From Prevotellaceae bacterium UBA1746 (GTDB taxonomy: Bacteria; Bacteroidota; Bacteroidia; Bacteroidales; Bacteroidaceae): a DNA stretch of 64,000 nucleotides. Each line of letters starts with the position of its first letter. Within the stretch, counting starts at the first letter, position 1. This document shows, one piece after another, positions 52,553 to 61,134 of this stretch. Position numbers and translations under genes: made by a program. The notes under the pieces were generated by a model that was not told the DNA's origin, did no database searches, and saw nothing but the letters and a program-made list of their open reading frames with translations. The stretch spans positions 18,823 to 82,822 of the forward strand of contig DCHS01000008.1 in assembly GCA_002314875.1 (NCBI GenBank), in the 5' to 3' direction.

Positions 52553-53938
52553 ATGCTTCATGCTTCATTCATCGATCAAATGACACAACTCCTTGGTCCT
52601 ACTGAGACTGAGGCGTTGTGTCATGCGATCACCTCCAGCGAACCTTGTACCAGCATTCGTCTGAATCCCCGCAAAACAGTTTCTGACGAACACCCCGATC
52701 TCGTTCCATGGTGCGAGCAAGGTCGTTATCTTCCAGAACGTCCGCAGTTTACCATGGACCCTCTGCTTCACGCTGGTGCTTATTATGTTCAAGAGGCTTC
52801 CTCCATGTTCATCGAGCAGGCATACAAGGCTATCCTTGCAGAAAGTGAAGATATTAGCCGTGTCATCGACCTTTGTGCTGCTCCCGGGGGAAAGAGTACG
52901 CTATGGCGCAGTCTCCTTCCTGACGGATGTCTGCTCGTGGCCAATGAACCGATGCGCCAACGTGCTCAGATATTAGCGGAAAATCTGACGAAATGGGGGC
53001 ATCCCGATGTCATCGTCACCAATGCTTTTCCCGAGGAATTCTCTTCGCTCTGCAGTTTCTTTGATATTGTTGCCGCCGATGTCCCTTGTTCCGGGGAAGG
53101 CATGTTCCGAAAAGACGAGCAGGCAAGGGAGGAATGGTCTCCTGAAGCTGTTGTAGCCTGCGCAGATCGCCAGTGGCAGATTATCAACGATATCTGGCCC
53201 ACCCTTCGTGAAGGCGGTTTCCTCGTTTACTCTACCTGTACCTTCAATGCTCAAGAGGATGAAGAAATGGTGAAGCGAATCTGCGACGAATTGGGAGCAG
53301 AAACTCTTCCTATCCCCTATGATAAGGAATGGGGCATCGTGGAAAGCAGCGCCATTGGTTATGCTGACCTCCACGGCTATCATTTCTATCCCCACAAAGT
53401 CAAAGGTGAAGGCATCTTCATGGCGCTTCTGAGAAAGACGAGTGAGGCGCCGGAGGGTAAGGCATCAAAGCGTGATAAGAAGGGAAAGAACAAATCTGCT
53501 GCCAGTCTCCCTGTAAAAAACAGCGCTGCCATCGCCGACTGGCTCTGCCATTCTTCAGAATTTAAGTTTTTCCGTCCTGATGAATTCCATCTCGGTGCTA
53601 TCCGTCAGAGTCTGTACGACGATACGCTGAAAGTCACTTCCGTCGTTCGTGCGCTGACCGCAGGAATCCTGGTGACTGAGGAGAAAGGAAAGAAGCTCAT
53701 CCCTCAACATGCTCTCGCCCTCTCCACGGAATTATCATCAGCTTTCCCTCGCGAAGAAGTATCTCTGGAAACAGCCCTGAGTTATCTTCGTCGCGAAAGC
53801 ATCACGCTATCCCCAGAAACTCCCCGCGGCTATGTTGTCGTCACCTACAATGGTGCTCCTCTTGGCTTCGTCAACAACCTCGGTTCACGTGCCAACAACC
53901 TCTACCCAGAACAGTGGCGCATCCGTAAGCAGCTATAG
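52553..53938 (+). CDS. RsmF/NOL1-NOP2-Sun family rRNA cytosine-C5 methyltransferase
   Basis: 461 aa. SAM-binding CAAPGGKSTLW, catalytic Cys in DVPCSGEGMF and the second conserved Cys in YSTCTFNAQEDEE are the m5C methyltransferase marks. The C-terminal part (about 320-461) resembles the RsmF PUA-like extension. It is predicted to methylate a cytosine in 16S rRNA; the exact position cannot be assigned. It begins 3 bp after the S46 peptidase gene, so it is in the same operon. Confidence 0.9.
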   Translation: MLHASFIDQMTQLLGPTETEALCHAITSSEPCTSIRLNPRKTVSDEHPDLVPWCEQGRYLPERPQFTMDPLLHAGAYYVQEASSMFIEQAYKAILAESEDISRVIDLCAAPGGKSTLWRSLLPDGCLLVANEPMRQRAQILAENLTKWGHPDVIVTNAFPEEFSSLCSFFDIVAADVPCSGEGMFRKDEQAREEWSPEAVVACADRQWQIINDIWPTLREGGFLVYSTCTFNAQEDEEMVKRICDELGAETLPIPYDKEWGIVESSAIGYADLHGYHFYPHKVKGEGIFMALLRKTSEAPEGKASKRDKKGKNKSAASLPVKNSAAIADWLCHSSEFKFFRPDEFHLGAIRQSLYDDTLKVTSVVRALTAGILVTEEKGKKLIPQHALALSTELSSAFPREEVSLETALSYLRRESITLSPETPRGYVVVTYNGAPLGFVNNLGSRANNLYPEQWRIRKQL

Positions 53939-53971
53939 CAGTTTTTCAACTTTTAACTTTTCTCTTTTCAC

Positions 53972-54904
53972 TTGAAATACTTAGAATTTACCTTTACAAC
54001 CGCTCCTGCCAACGAGGCGATTTCCGATATCCTCTCCATGGTCCTCAGCGAAATTGGTTTCGAGTCCTTCATTCATACAGATGAACTCGATCTTCCCCGT
54101 GTTGGCTCCGTTGATAATTTCCCCGAAGCCCCCATCTTTGCAGAAAAGGCAGAAGAAGATACCTACAAGGCATACATCCAGACCTCCCTCTTCAACCAGG
54201 AGGCCCTCGATGAAGCAATTGCCGATTTTCCCCTCCCCGATGTGACCATTACCTATGAAAAGGTGGAAGCAGAGGATAAGGATTGGAACGAAGAGTGGGA
54301 AAAGAACTATTTTCAGCCCATCGTCATCGGTCCCGAAGAATGCCCCCGCTGCGTCATCGCCGCCACTTTCCATAAAGATGTTCCCAATGCTGAATACAAT
54401 GTACGCATTAATCCTCAGATGTCCTTCGGTACTGGCCATCATCAGACCACGGCGCAGATGATCGGCCGTATCCTTGACGATGACATGGCCGATAAGACAA
54501 TCCTCGATATGGGTTGTGGTACCAGCATCCTCGCCATCCTCGCCCGTATGGCAGGTGCAGCACATGCCGTAGCCATTGACTTTGACGAATGGTGTGTTAA
54601 GAATTCCTTGGAAAACATTGGAATCAACGGCCTCGACGACATCGATGTTATCCATGGAGATGCCTCTGCCTTGGCACCCTACCCCAACACTTTTGATCTC
54701 GTCATTGCCAATATCAATCGCAATATCCTCCTTGCCGACCTTGAGCACTATGTGGCAACCATGAAGGAGGGAGCTGATATCTATATGAGCGGGTTCTACT
54801 GCGAAGATGTTCCTAAGCTTCGTGCTCATGCCGAATCCCTCGGTCTTACCTTCGTCGATGAACGCAGCCTTGACAACTGGGCTTGCATCAAGATGCATAA
54901 ATAA
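53972..54904 (+). CDS. prmA: Ribosomal protein L11 methyltransferase PrmA
   Basis: 310 aa from a TTG start at 53972. This start keeps the conserved N-terminal fold (MKYLEFTFTTAPANEAISD); the next ATG in frame would remove it. SAM motif ILDMGCGTSILAILA, NPQMSFGTGHHQTT, and NINRNILLADL. It trimethylates ribosomal protein L11. Its stop overlaps the next ATG (TAATG), so the two genes are translationally coupled. Confidence 0.92.
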   Translation: MKYLEFTFTTAPANEAISDILSMVLSEIGFESFIHTDELDLPRVGSVDNFPEAPIFAEKAEEDTYKAYIQTSLFNQEALDEAIADFPLPDVTITYEKVEAEDKDWNEEWEKNYFQPIVIGPEECPRCVIAATFHKDVPNAEYNVRINPQMSFGTGHHQTTAQMIGRILDDDMADKTILDMGCGTSILAILARMAGAAHAVAIDFDEWCVKNSLENIGINGLDDIDVIHGDASALAPYPNTFDLVIANINRNILLADLEHYVATMKEGADIYMSGFYCEDVPKLRAHAESLGLTFVDERSLDNWACIKMHK

Positions 54905-55614
54905 TGTCCAAAGTCTTTTTCTTCCTTCTTTTCTTTTTCTCTCTTTCCGCCTCAGCCCAAAAGATGTTGAAGCGGCCACTGGCATATGTTCCTGCAGACA
55001 GCGTCATCGTTCTTCCCCGTGGTGAAAGCAACATCATCGCTGACATCATGGCAGTCGATCCTTATCTTAATCCCAAAGATATCGTACTCACCAAAGCAGA
55101 AAAGAAAACAGCAAAGAAAGGACATTTGCTTCGCTATGACAAAATGCTCCTGCTCACGGGGGAGGCCGTCTATGCCGATACGCTGGAGGAACGATTCTTC
55201 CGTCTTCTTCCTCCTGCTATCAACGACGGCATCCTCCCCGTTCCCGAGCGTCAGTCTGCGGCCCAAGAAGCACTGGATTTAACCGGAACCATCTTTGCTA
55301 CGAACGGTAAAGACCAGGTTTATGTTAATTTCTACGAAAACTGTACGGCACGAATAACCACCAAGGCGGTTCATTTCCTCCTCGATGTCATCAGCGAATA
55401 TCCCGACGGACCAGAGGTAAAACTCCGCATCGGCGGTCTTCCCGCGGGCCAGACGGCCTTCTCCCTTCATCTCCGAATCCCTTCATGGGCTGAGGGCCAA
55501 AAGTTCTTCATTAATGGACGCGAAATCGTCTCGCCCATCATTGCAAACGGCTATCTCGTCGTCTCCCGAAAATGGCGCAACAACGAAGAACTCTTCTTTT
55601 ACGCAAAAGATTAA
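54904..55614 (+). CDS. Secreted protein with a GH127-like C-terminal beta-sandwich, no catalytic domain
   Basis: 236 aa. Signal peptide (MSKVFFFLLFFFSLSASAQ). The C-terminal half (about 130-236) resembles the non-catalytic beta-sandwich of GH127 beta-L-arabinofuranosidases (DQVYVNFYENC, then LHLRIPSWAEGQKFFINGRE and NGYLVVSRKW), in the same order as in those enzymes. The helical-barrel catalytic domain with its metal-site Cys residues is absent, so hydrolase activity is unlikely. It may be a carbohydrate-binding remnant or a recruited module. Function unknown. Confidence 0.75.
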   Translation: MSKVFFFLLFFFSLSASAQKMLKRPLAYVPADSVIVLPRGESNIIADIMAVDPYLNPKDIVLTKAEKKTAKKGHLLRYDKMLLLTGEAVYADTLEERFFRLLPPAINDGILPVPERQSAAQEALDLTGTIFATNGKDQVYVNFYENCTARITTKAVHFLLDVISEYPDGPEVKLRIGGLPAGQTAFSLHLRIPSWAEGQKFFINGREIVSPIIANGYLVVSRKWRNNEELFFYAKD

Positions 55615-55657
55615 TGTAAAAATCCGTGAATTATTTCTCCACTATTTTAATTTTTCG

Positions 55658-55665
55658 TAATTTTG
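55658..55665 (+). promoter_or_regulatory. Promoter -7 box of the AraC-type regulator gene
   Basis: TAATTTTG followed by CAC; the start codon is 23 bp downstream. Confidence 0.65.
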
Positions 55666-55687
55666 CACACGGAGAAATATTAAAAAT

Positions 55688-56752
55688 ATGGATTTACAAA
55701 CTTGGGCACACATACTTTTCGGAATGTACCTTACCGTGTGCTTAATGCTCGGCATTGGACTCACGACAAAGGTTATACTACACAACGAGAAATCACCCAC
55801 CCAATTAATGCGCGTGTGTGGTTGGGCTATGCTATGTGACGGATTCCTTCTTGTCATTAGGGAGATTATCTATAACTATTATCCCTCCACTTTTCTCACG
55901 ATTCTGACGAACTGCCTCGATAACTCCATCGAAATTCTCATTTGTATAGCAGCAGAGACTCTTGTTCTGGGAACATTCCCCAGCAAGAAGAACTGCGCCA
56001 TTTATGCTGCTCCCTACTTCCTCTTACTTCTGGTTTTGTGCATTTTCCACCAGAGTATAGGAAATGGCTTCTATTGGGCATTCTTTGCGGTAAGCTCGTG
56101 CATCTGCATCCATATCTTCACCCGACTTTATAAGTATCATAAAAACCTGAAAGACTGCTTGTCAAATACGGAAGGCTATACCGCACATTGGTTCGTTGTC
56201 CTATCTATGGCTCTTCTCGTTGAACTAGTCCTGTGGATTATTAGTAACACAGCGAAGGAGACTCTTCTGGAATGGCTATCGGTTTATGCTTTGATTATGA
56301 TTGTTAACTGGATACTGCTCTTCTACTTCGCTGTTTCCCAGAAAACACTCAAGCCGGAAGATCTTACAGAAGAAAAAGATGTTCAAAAAAGTGAGGCCAA
56401 AGATAGCACCTATGGTATTTCTGTCCGAAGACTGGAAACTCTTCTCGTTGATGAACGCATTTTCCTCAATCCCGATATTACCGTCGATACTATGGTGGAA
56501 ATGCTGAACACCAACCGCTACGCTTTTTCCAACTACATCCACAACACCCTCGGAACCAACTTCTTTGATTTCATCAACAGCTACCGAATCGAAGAAGCAA
56601 AATACTTACTGAAAAGCACGGATCAGAAAATCGAGGACGTCGCCCTTAAGAGTGGCTTCAACTCCTCCCGCGCCTTCCTCCGTGTCTTCAAAAGTTTCAC
56701 AGGCCAAACACCCCGCGAATGGCGTAAACAACTACAACAAGAACAAGAATAA
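55688..56752 (+). CDS. Membrane-anchored AraC-family transcriptional regulator
   Basis: 354 aa. The N-terminal half (about 5-225) has about six to seven hydrophobic helices, for example FGMYLTVCLMLGIGL and YALIMIVNWILLFYFAV. A linker (about 225-250) leads to the C-terminal AraC HTH domain (about 255-350: TVDTMVEMLNTNRYAFSNYIHNTLGTNFFDFINSYRIEEA, then IEDVALKSGFNSSRAFLRVFKSFTGQTPREWRK). The membrane part presumably senses a signal and the AraC part binds DNA from the membrane. Target genes are unknown. It stands alone with its own promoter. Confidence 0.88.
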   Translation: MDLQTWAHILFGMYLTVCLMLGIGLTTKVILHNEKSPTQLMRVCGWAMLCDGFLLVIREIIYNYYPSTFLTILTNCLDNSIEILICIAAETLVLGTFPSKKNCAIYAAPYFLLLLVLCIFHQSIGNGFYWAFFAVSSCICIHIFTRLYKYHKNLKDCLSNTEGYTAHWFVVLSMALLVELVLWIISNTAKETLLEWLSVYALIMIVNWILLFYFAVSQKTLKPEDLTEEKDVQKSEAKDSTYGISVRRLETLLVDERIFLNPDITVDTMVEMLNTNRYAFSNYIHNTLGTNFFDFINSYRIEEAKYLLKSTDQKIEDVALKSGFNSSRAFLRVFKSFTGQTPREWRKQLQQEQE

Positions 56753-56753
56753 A

Positions 56754-56788
56754 ATAAGGAGTCGCTCCCGTAGGAGTGGCTCCTTATT
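56754..56788. terminator. Bidirectional terminator between the AraC gene and the FAD gene
   Basis: AATAAGGAG (56754-56762) and CTCCTTATT (56780-56788) pair, with an inner CTCC/GGAG stem. Confidence 0.8.
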
Positions 56789-56796
56789 CGTTTCAT

Positions 56797-58443
56797 TTAT
56801 TTCGTTACTTCTGCCGCTAAGGCTTCTGCACATCTTTCACCGTCTATCGCGGCACTGACGATGCCGCCTGCATAACCGGCACCTTCACCACAAGGATAAA
56901 GGCCCTCGATACGAACATGCTGCAAGGTGTCGTTGTTTCGTACGATTCGCACTGGAGCAGAGGTTCGCGTTTCACTCGCAATCAAAATCGCCTCGTCCGT
57001 CAGGAACCCATGGTATTTCTTTCCAAAGGCTTTGAAGCCCTCCTGCAAACGCTTTTTCACAAAGGTCGGCATCCAGAAATGCAGAGGCGAAGCGATAAGC
57101 CCGGGCGCATAACTTGTCTTTGGCAAATCTATCGTTAAGCGGTTATTGACGAAATCCGCCATACGCTGTGCCGGCGCTGTCTGTTTTCTTCCACCCTGAA
57201 TCCATGTTGCACGCTCCAAAGCCTCCTGAAGATACATCATTCGGAGCGGATTATTCTTATCATCAATATCTTCATGGTTCATGGCAAAAGCCTCATCACC
57301 CATCGCTTCCCAAAGGAAAGGATGAAGTTCACCATCGATATCCTCAGGACGGGTTTCCACCACCATACCGCTGTTCGACCACTGTCCTGCACGATTCGAC
57401 GGACTCATACCATTCACTACAACCTGCTCGGGACCACTCGCTGCAGGAACGACGAAGCCACCAGGACACATACAGAACGAATAGACACCACGACCCTCGA
57501 CCTGCTGCACCATAGCATATTCAGCGGCAGGGAGATATTTGCCACGACCATTGCGGTTGTGATACTGTATCTGGTCGATAAGCATGGAGGGATGTTCAAG
57601 ACGAACACCAACAGCGATTCCCTTCTCCTCGATTTCAATGCCTGCCTTGCGAAGATAGCGGTACATATCTCGTGCAGAATGTCCCGTAGCTAAAATGACG
57701 GGGCCTTCAAAACAGACACTCTCCCCAGTATCAAGTCGCTTGCAGACAACACCTTTCACGCGGTTCTGGGCCTCATCGACAATGAGTTCATCCACGCGGG
57801 TCTGGAAATGCACCTCACCGCCACACTTGATGATCTGGTTTCGCATCGTCTCAATAATTGCTGGCAATCGGTCGGTACCAATATGGGGATGCGCATCAGC
57901 GAGGATATCCGTTGAAGCACCATGCTGGCAGAATACACGGAGAATGCGATCAACATTGCCACGCTTCTTTGAACGAGTATAGAGTTTACCATCAGAATAG
58001 GCTCCTGCACCACCCTCTCCGAAAGAATAGTTGCTCTCAGGATCAACAAGATGTTCACGGCTGATGAGTGCCAAGTCCTTCTTGCGGTCACGGACATTCT
58101 TTCCGCGCTCCACAACGATAGGTCGCAAACCGAGTTCTACAAGGCGGAGGGCTGCGAAAAGACCACCAGGACCAGCACCGACTACAACAACCTGCTGACG
58201 GTTCTCAACATTCTGATATTGGATATGTTCAAAACTCAACGATGTCGGATCTTCGCCAACCCACACATCAAGGGTGAGATTAACGAAAATCGTTCTCTGA
58301 CGGGCATCTATCGAACGCTTCAAGGTACGGATGGCATGCAGTTCACTTGCCGGGACCTGCAGTTCACGAGCCACATGCGCTCTGAGTTTTTCCGAAACAT
58401 ACGCTACATCGGGAGTAACGCGAAGTTGTAATGTAGTATTCAT
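56797..58443 (-). CDS. FAD-dependent oxidoreductase (NAD(P)/FAD-dependent dehydrogenase-like)
   Basis: 548 aa from the ATG at 58443 (minus). The frame is open to 58482, but that lies upstream of the promoter at 58472. N-terminal domain of about 85 aa, then the FAD dinucleotide-binding VVVGAGPGGLFAALRLVELG, the VVERGKNVRDRKKD segment, FGEGGAGAYSDGKLYTR (conserved in this family) and a C-terminal GEGAGYAGGIVSAAIDGERCAEA FAD-contact motif. The family is widespread but its substrate is unknown. Single gene. Confidence 0.88.
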   Translation of the reverse strand: MNTTLQLRVTPDVAYVSEKLRAHVARELQVPASELHAIRTLKRSIDARQRTIFVNLTLDVWVGEDPTSLSFEHIQYQNVENRQQVVVVGAGPGGLFAALRLVELGLRPIVVERGKNVRDRKKDLALISREHLVDPESNYSFGEGGAGAYSDGKLYTRSKKRGNVDRILRVFCQHGASTDILADAHPHIGTDRLPAIIETMRNQIIKCGGEVHFQTRVDELIVDEAQNRVKGVVCKRLDTGESVCFEGPVILATGHSARDMYRYLRKAGIEIEEKGIAVGVRLEHPSMLIDQIQYHNRNGRGKYLPAAEYAMVQQVEGRGVYSFCMCPGGFVVPAASGPEQVVVNGMSPSNRAGQWSNSGMVVETRPEDIDGELHPFLWEAMGDEAFAMNHEDIDDKNNPLRMMYLQEALERATWIQGGRKQTAPAQRMADFVNNRLTIDLPKTSYAPGLIASPLHFWMPTFVKKRLQEGFKAFGKKYHGFLTDEAILIASETRTSAPVRIVRNNDTLQHVRIEGLYPCGEGAGYAGGIVSAAIDGERCAEALAAEVTK

Positions 58444-58471
58444 CTGATGGAGTAAATCAAAAATCTTTTTG

Positions 58472-58479
58472 CAAAAGTA
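58472..58479 (-). promoter_or_regulatory. Promoter -7 box of the FAD gene
   Basis: Minus-strand TACTTTTG (plus strand CAAAAGTA) followed by CAA, 29 bp before the start codon. Confidence 0.7.
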
Positions 58480-58512
58480 CAAAGAATTTTTGCATATTCG
58501 ATAATAATGCTG

Positions 58513-58520
58513 TAACTTTG
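58513..58520 (+). promoter_or_regulatory. Promoter -7 box of purA
   Basis: TAACTTTG, 67 bp before the purA ATG. It lies 33 bp from the minus-strand promoter of the FAD gene. Confidence 0.65.
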
Positions 58521-58586
58521 TAGCGAAAATTATAAATCTTAGAGCGAAAGTGTGCTTTCTGCTCTACTAATTTGTGTAAATATCTT

Positions 58587-59855
58587 ATGGCACAAGGAAA
58601 AGTTGATGCTCTGCTCGGCATCGTTTTTGGTGACGAAGGAAAAGGCAAAGTTGTCGATTACTTCACCCCACGCTACGATATCGTAGCTCGTTTCGCTGGT
58701 GGTCCCAATGCAGGTCACACCATTATCTTCGAAGGAAAGAAGTTCGTTCTTCGCAGTATTCCCTCAGGAATTTTCGATGAAGGCAAACTCAACATCATTG
58801 GTAATGGCTGCGTTATCGCTCCCGACCTCTTTATGAAGGAGGCTCACGAACTCGAAGAAGCTGGTTACAGCCTCACCGAACGACTCCATATCAGCCGTCG
58901 CGCTCACCTCATCCTTCCTACCCACCGTGTTCTCGACCGTGCCTATGAGGCTGCCAAGGGAAAGAATAAGGTTGGTACTACCGGCAAAGGCATCGGTCCC
59001 ACCTATTCCGATAAGGCTGCACGCGTAGGTCTCCGTGTAGGTGACATCCAGGAAAACTTCCTCGCTAAGTACGAAAACCTCAAGGCTCGTCACCTCCAGA
59101 TCCTCAGCGACCTCCATTTCACTGACTTCGATATTACCGAAGAAGAAAAGGTATGGTTGGAAGGTGTGGAGTATATGCGTAAGTTCCACCTCACCGATAC
59201 CGAAATTGAAATCAACAAGGCCCTCGCTGAAGGCAAGAGTGTTCTCGCCGAAGGTGCCCAGGGTTCTTTGCTCGATATTGACCACGGAACCTATCCCTTC
59301 GTAAGTTCTTCCAGCACGACTGCCGGTGGAGTTTGTACCGGTCTCGGTATCGCTCCCAACAAGATTGACCGTGTATGGGGTATCTTCAAGGCATACTCTA
59401 CCCGCGTTGGTTCAGGTCCTTTCCCCGTTGAACTCTTCGACGAGACAGGTGCTGAGATTCGTCGCATCGGCCACGAATTCGGTGCTGTTACCGGCCGAGA
59501 CCGTCGTTGTGGCTGGGTGGACCTCGTTGCCCTCCGCTATGCCATCATGGTGAACGGTGTTACCGACCTCGTGATGATGAAGGGTGATGTCCTCGACGGC
59601 TTCGATACCATCAAGGCTTGTGTTGCCTACGAAAAGGACGGTGTTCAGACCACTGACATGCCCTACGACACCGAAGGTTGGAATGCTGTTTATGAAGAAC
59701 TCCCCGGTTGGAAGACTCCGCTCTGTGATCTCCGTTCCGAGGCAGAATTCCCCCAGACTTTCAAGGATTATATCGCTTACCTCGAAGAAAAGGCAGGTTG
59801 CCGTATCAGTATCGTCAGCGTAAGTCCCGACCGCGAGGCCACCATCATCCGCTAA
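58587..59855 (+). CDS. purA: Adenylosuccinate synthetase
   Basis: 422 aa from the ATG at 58587; an in-frame TTG at 58572 is less likely. GTP-binding GDEGKGKVVDYF, GGPNAGHTI, GTTGKGIGPTYSDKAARVG, and AEGAQGSLLDIDHGTYPFVSSS are family motifs. It converts IMP plus aspartate to adenylosuccinate in AMP synthesis. Strong codon bias suggests high expression. Followed by comF after 36 bp. Confidence 0.97.
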   Translation: MAQGKVDALLGIVFGDEGKGKVVDYFTPRYDIVARFAGGPNAGHTIIFEGKKFVLRSIPSGIFDEGKLNIIGNGCVIAPDLFMKEAHELEEAGYSLTERLHISRRAHLILPTHRVLDRAYEAAKGKNKVGTTGKGIGPTYSDKAARVGLRVGDIQENFLAKYENLKARHLQILSDLHFTDFDITEEEKVWLEGVEYMRKFHLTDTEIEINKALAEGKSVLAEGAQGSLLDIDHGTYPFVSSSSTTAGGVCTGLGIAPNKIDRVWGIFKAYSTRVGSGPFPVELFDETGAEIRRIGHEFGAVTGRDRRCGWVDLVALRYAIMVNGVTDLVMMKGDVLDGFDTIKACVAYEKDGVQTTDMPYDTEGWNAVYEELPGWKTPLCDLRSEAEFPQTFKDYIAYLEEKAGCRISIVSVSPDREATIIR

Positions 59856-59863
59856 AAGTGGTG

Positions 59864-59883
59864 CTCATTGCGCTCGCAATGAG
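59864..59883 (+). repeat. Small hairpin between purA and comF
   Basis: CTCATTGC-GCTC-GCAATGAG, 8-bp perfect stem, without a T-run. It may stabilise the mRNA end or pause transcription. Confidence 0.6.
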
Positions 59884-59891
59884 TCCTGACA

Positions 59892-60707
59892 ATGAATCTT
59901 TTTAGAGCATACACACAAACAGCGCTTGCCCTATTACTGGGCAGGCGCTGTTTTCTTTGTGGCGACACCCTTCCGTGCGGCCATCTCTGTGATGCGTGCG
60001 TCATGCAACTCCCCTATATTAATATTAGAGGAGCAAAAGGAAATGCCATCGAGAAACTGTTCTGGGGCACGCTTCCCATCGAGCGTGCCAATACCTTGGT
60101 GTCTTACCGTCCGGGGTATCTCGTCGGTCGTCTCCTCGATGCCATCAAATACCAGCATCAGCCTCAGCTTGCAGTTGAACTGGGAAAAATGATGGCTCAG
60201 GAACTCATCGCCACGGATTTCTTCAAGGGTATCGATGCGTTGCAGGCTATTCCTCTCCATCCCAACCGTGAACGAAAGAGGGGCTACAACCAGAGTGAAC
60301 TCATCGCCCAGGGAATATCCTCTATCACCGGCCTTCCCATCGTCCACTATGTTCGCCGCATCATCGACAATCCTTCCCAAACGCTCCTGCAACACAATGA
60401 ACGTCGTGCCAACGTCACCGGAATCTTCGAAGCCACTTTTTCCAATGAAAATGCAAAGGATACCAATGACTTGAGAAAAGAGCCTTTGCACATTCTCCTA
60501 ATCGACGATGTGATCACGACGGGAGCAACGACGAAGAGTTGTGGCCTCGCCCTGGCTGAAGCCATCCCCGATCTGCGTCTCTCTGTCCTCTCCTTCGCCT
60601 ATGCCGGAACCATCAAGTACGGCCGCATCCTCCCCGTTGATCTCAATCTCCCCGACAAAGAAGTCAGCAACCTCCCCTTCCGTGAAAGCCAATACGGCCA
60701 ACTTTAA
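59892..60707 (+). CDS. ComF-family phosphoribosyltransferase-like protein
   Basis: 271 aa. N-terminal double zinc knuckle (CFLCGDTL, CDACV) and a C-terminal PRTase domain with the PRPP loop LLIDDVITTGATTKSC; the KRGYNQSELIAQ motif is typical of ComF. In naturally competent bacteria ComF works with DNA uptake, but in Bacteroidota its role is unproven. A 20-residue segment (about 183-203) is less conserved. It may be transcribed with purA. Confidence 0.9.
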   Translation: MNLFRAYTQTALALLLGRRCFLCGDTLPCGHLCDACVMQLPYINIRGAKGNAIEKLFWGTLPIERANTLVSYRPGYLVGRLLDAIKYQHQPQLAVELGKMMAQELIATDFFKGIDALQAIPLHPNRERKRGYNQSELIAQGISSITGLPIVHYVRRIIDNPSQTLLQHNERRANVTGIFEATFSNENAKDTNDLRKEPLHILLIDDVITTGATTKSCGLALAEAIPDLRLSVLSFAYAGTIKYGRILPVDLNLPDKEVSNLPFRESQYGQL

Positions 60708-60747
60708 CTATCTCCCGCCCTTTGGGGAGGGACGTAGAGAGCTATAA

Positions 60748-60785
60748 AAAAGCCTGCCTCCATTTCTGGAAGCAGGCTGTTTTCT
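60748..60785. terminator. Bidirectional terminator between comF and the ferredoxin gene
   Basis: AGCCTGC (60751-60757) and GCAGGCT (60772-60778), with an inner TCC/GGA. An A-run before and TTTT after allow both directions. Confidence 0.85.
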
Positions 60786-60800
60786 TGTTTAAAGACTGGT

Positions 60801-60965
60801 TTAGAGGCTGATAGCACCGCTGGGGCATACAGCTTCGCAAGCACCACACTCTACGCAAGCATCGGGATCGATTGAATACTTTTCACCTTCGCTGATAGCG
60901 CCAGAGGGACATTCGTCGATGCAGGTACCGCAAGCAACGCAGTCGTCACCAATTACATAAGCCAT
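60801..60965 (-). CDS. 2[4Fe-4S] ferredoxin
   Basis: 54 aa on the minus strand (ATG at 60963-60965, TAA at 60801-60803). Two clusters: Cys9, 12, 15 and 19, then Cys37, 40, 43 and 47, each CxxCxxCxxxCP, with the second half repeating the first (CxACG/CVECG, then PSGAIS twice). A small cytosolic electron carrier typical of anaerobes, for example for pyruvate:ferredoxin oxidoreductase. Own promoter at 61026-61057. Confidence 0.95.
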   Translation of the reverse strand: MAYVIGDDCVACGTCIDECPSGAISEGEKYSIDPDACVECGACEAVCPSGAISL

Positions 60966-61025
60966 AATTGTAAAATTTAATTGTTGATATTGTTAGTTAA
61001 AATAATTATCTTTTGAAACACGCTG

Positions 61026-61057
61026 CAAATGTACGGCAAACTTTCCATATCTCCAAA
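61026..61057 (-). promoter_or_regulatory. Promoter of the ferredoxin gene
   Basis: Minus-strand TACATTTG (plus 61026-61033) and TTTG (plus 61054-61057) separated by 20 bp, 61 bp before the start codon. Confidence 0.75.
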
Positions 61058-61134
61058 TTTTCGACTTATTTTTATCACTATTTTTGGGGACACGATGATG
61101 ATTTTGCTGACTTTCGTTTACCCATTTGTAGGTA

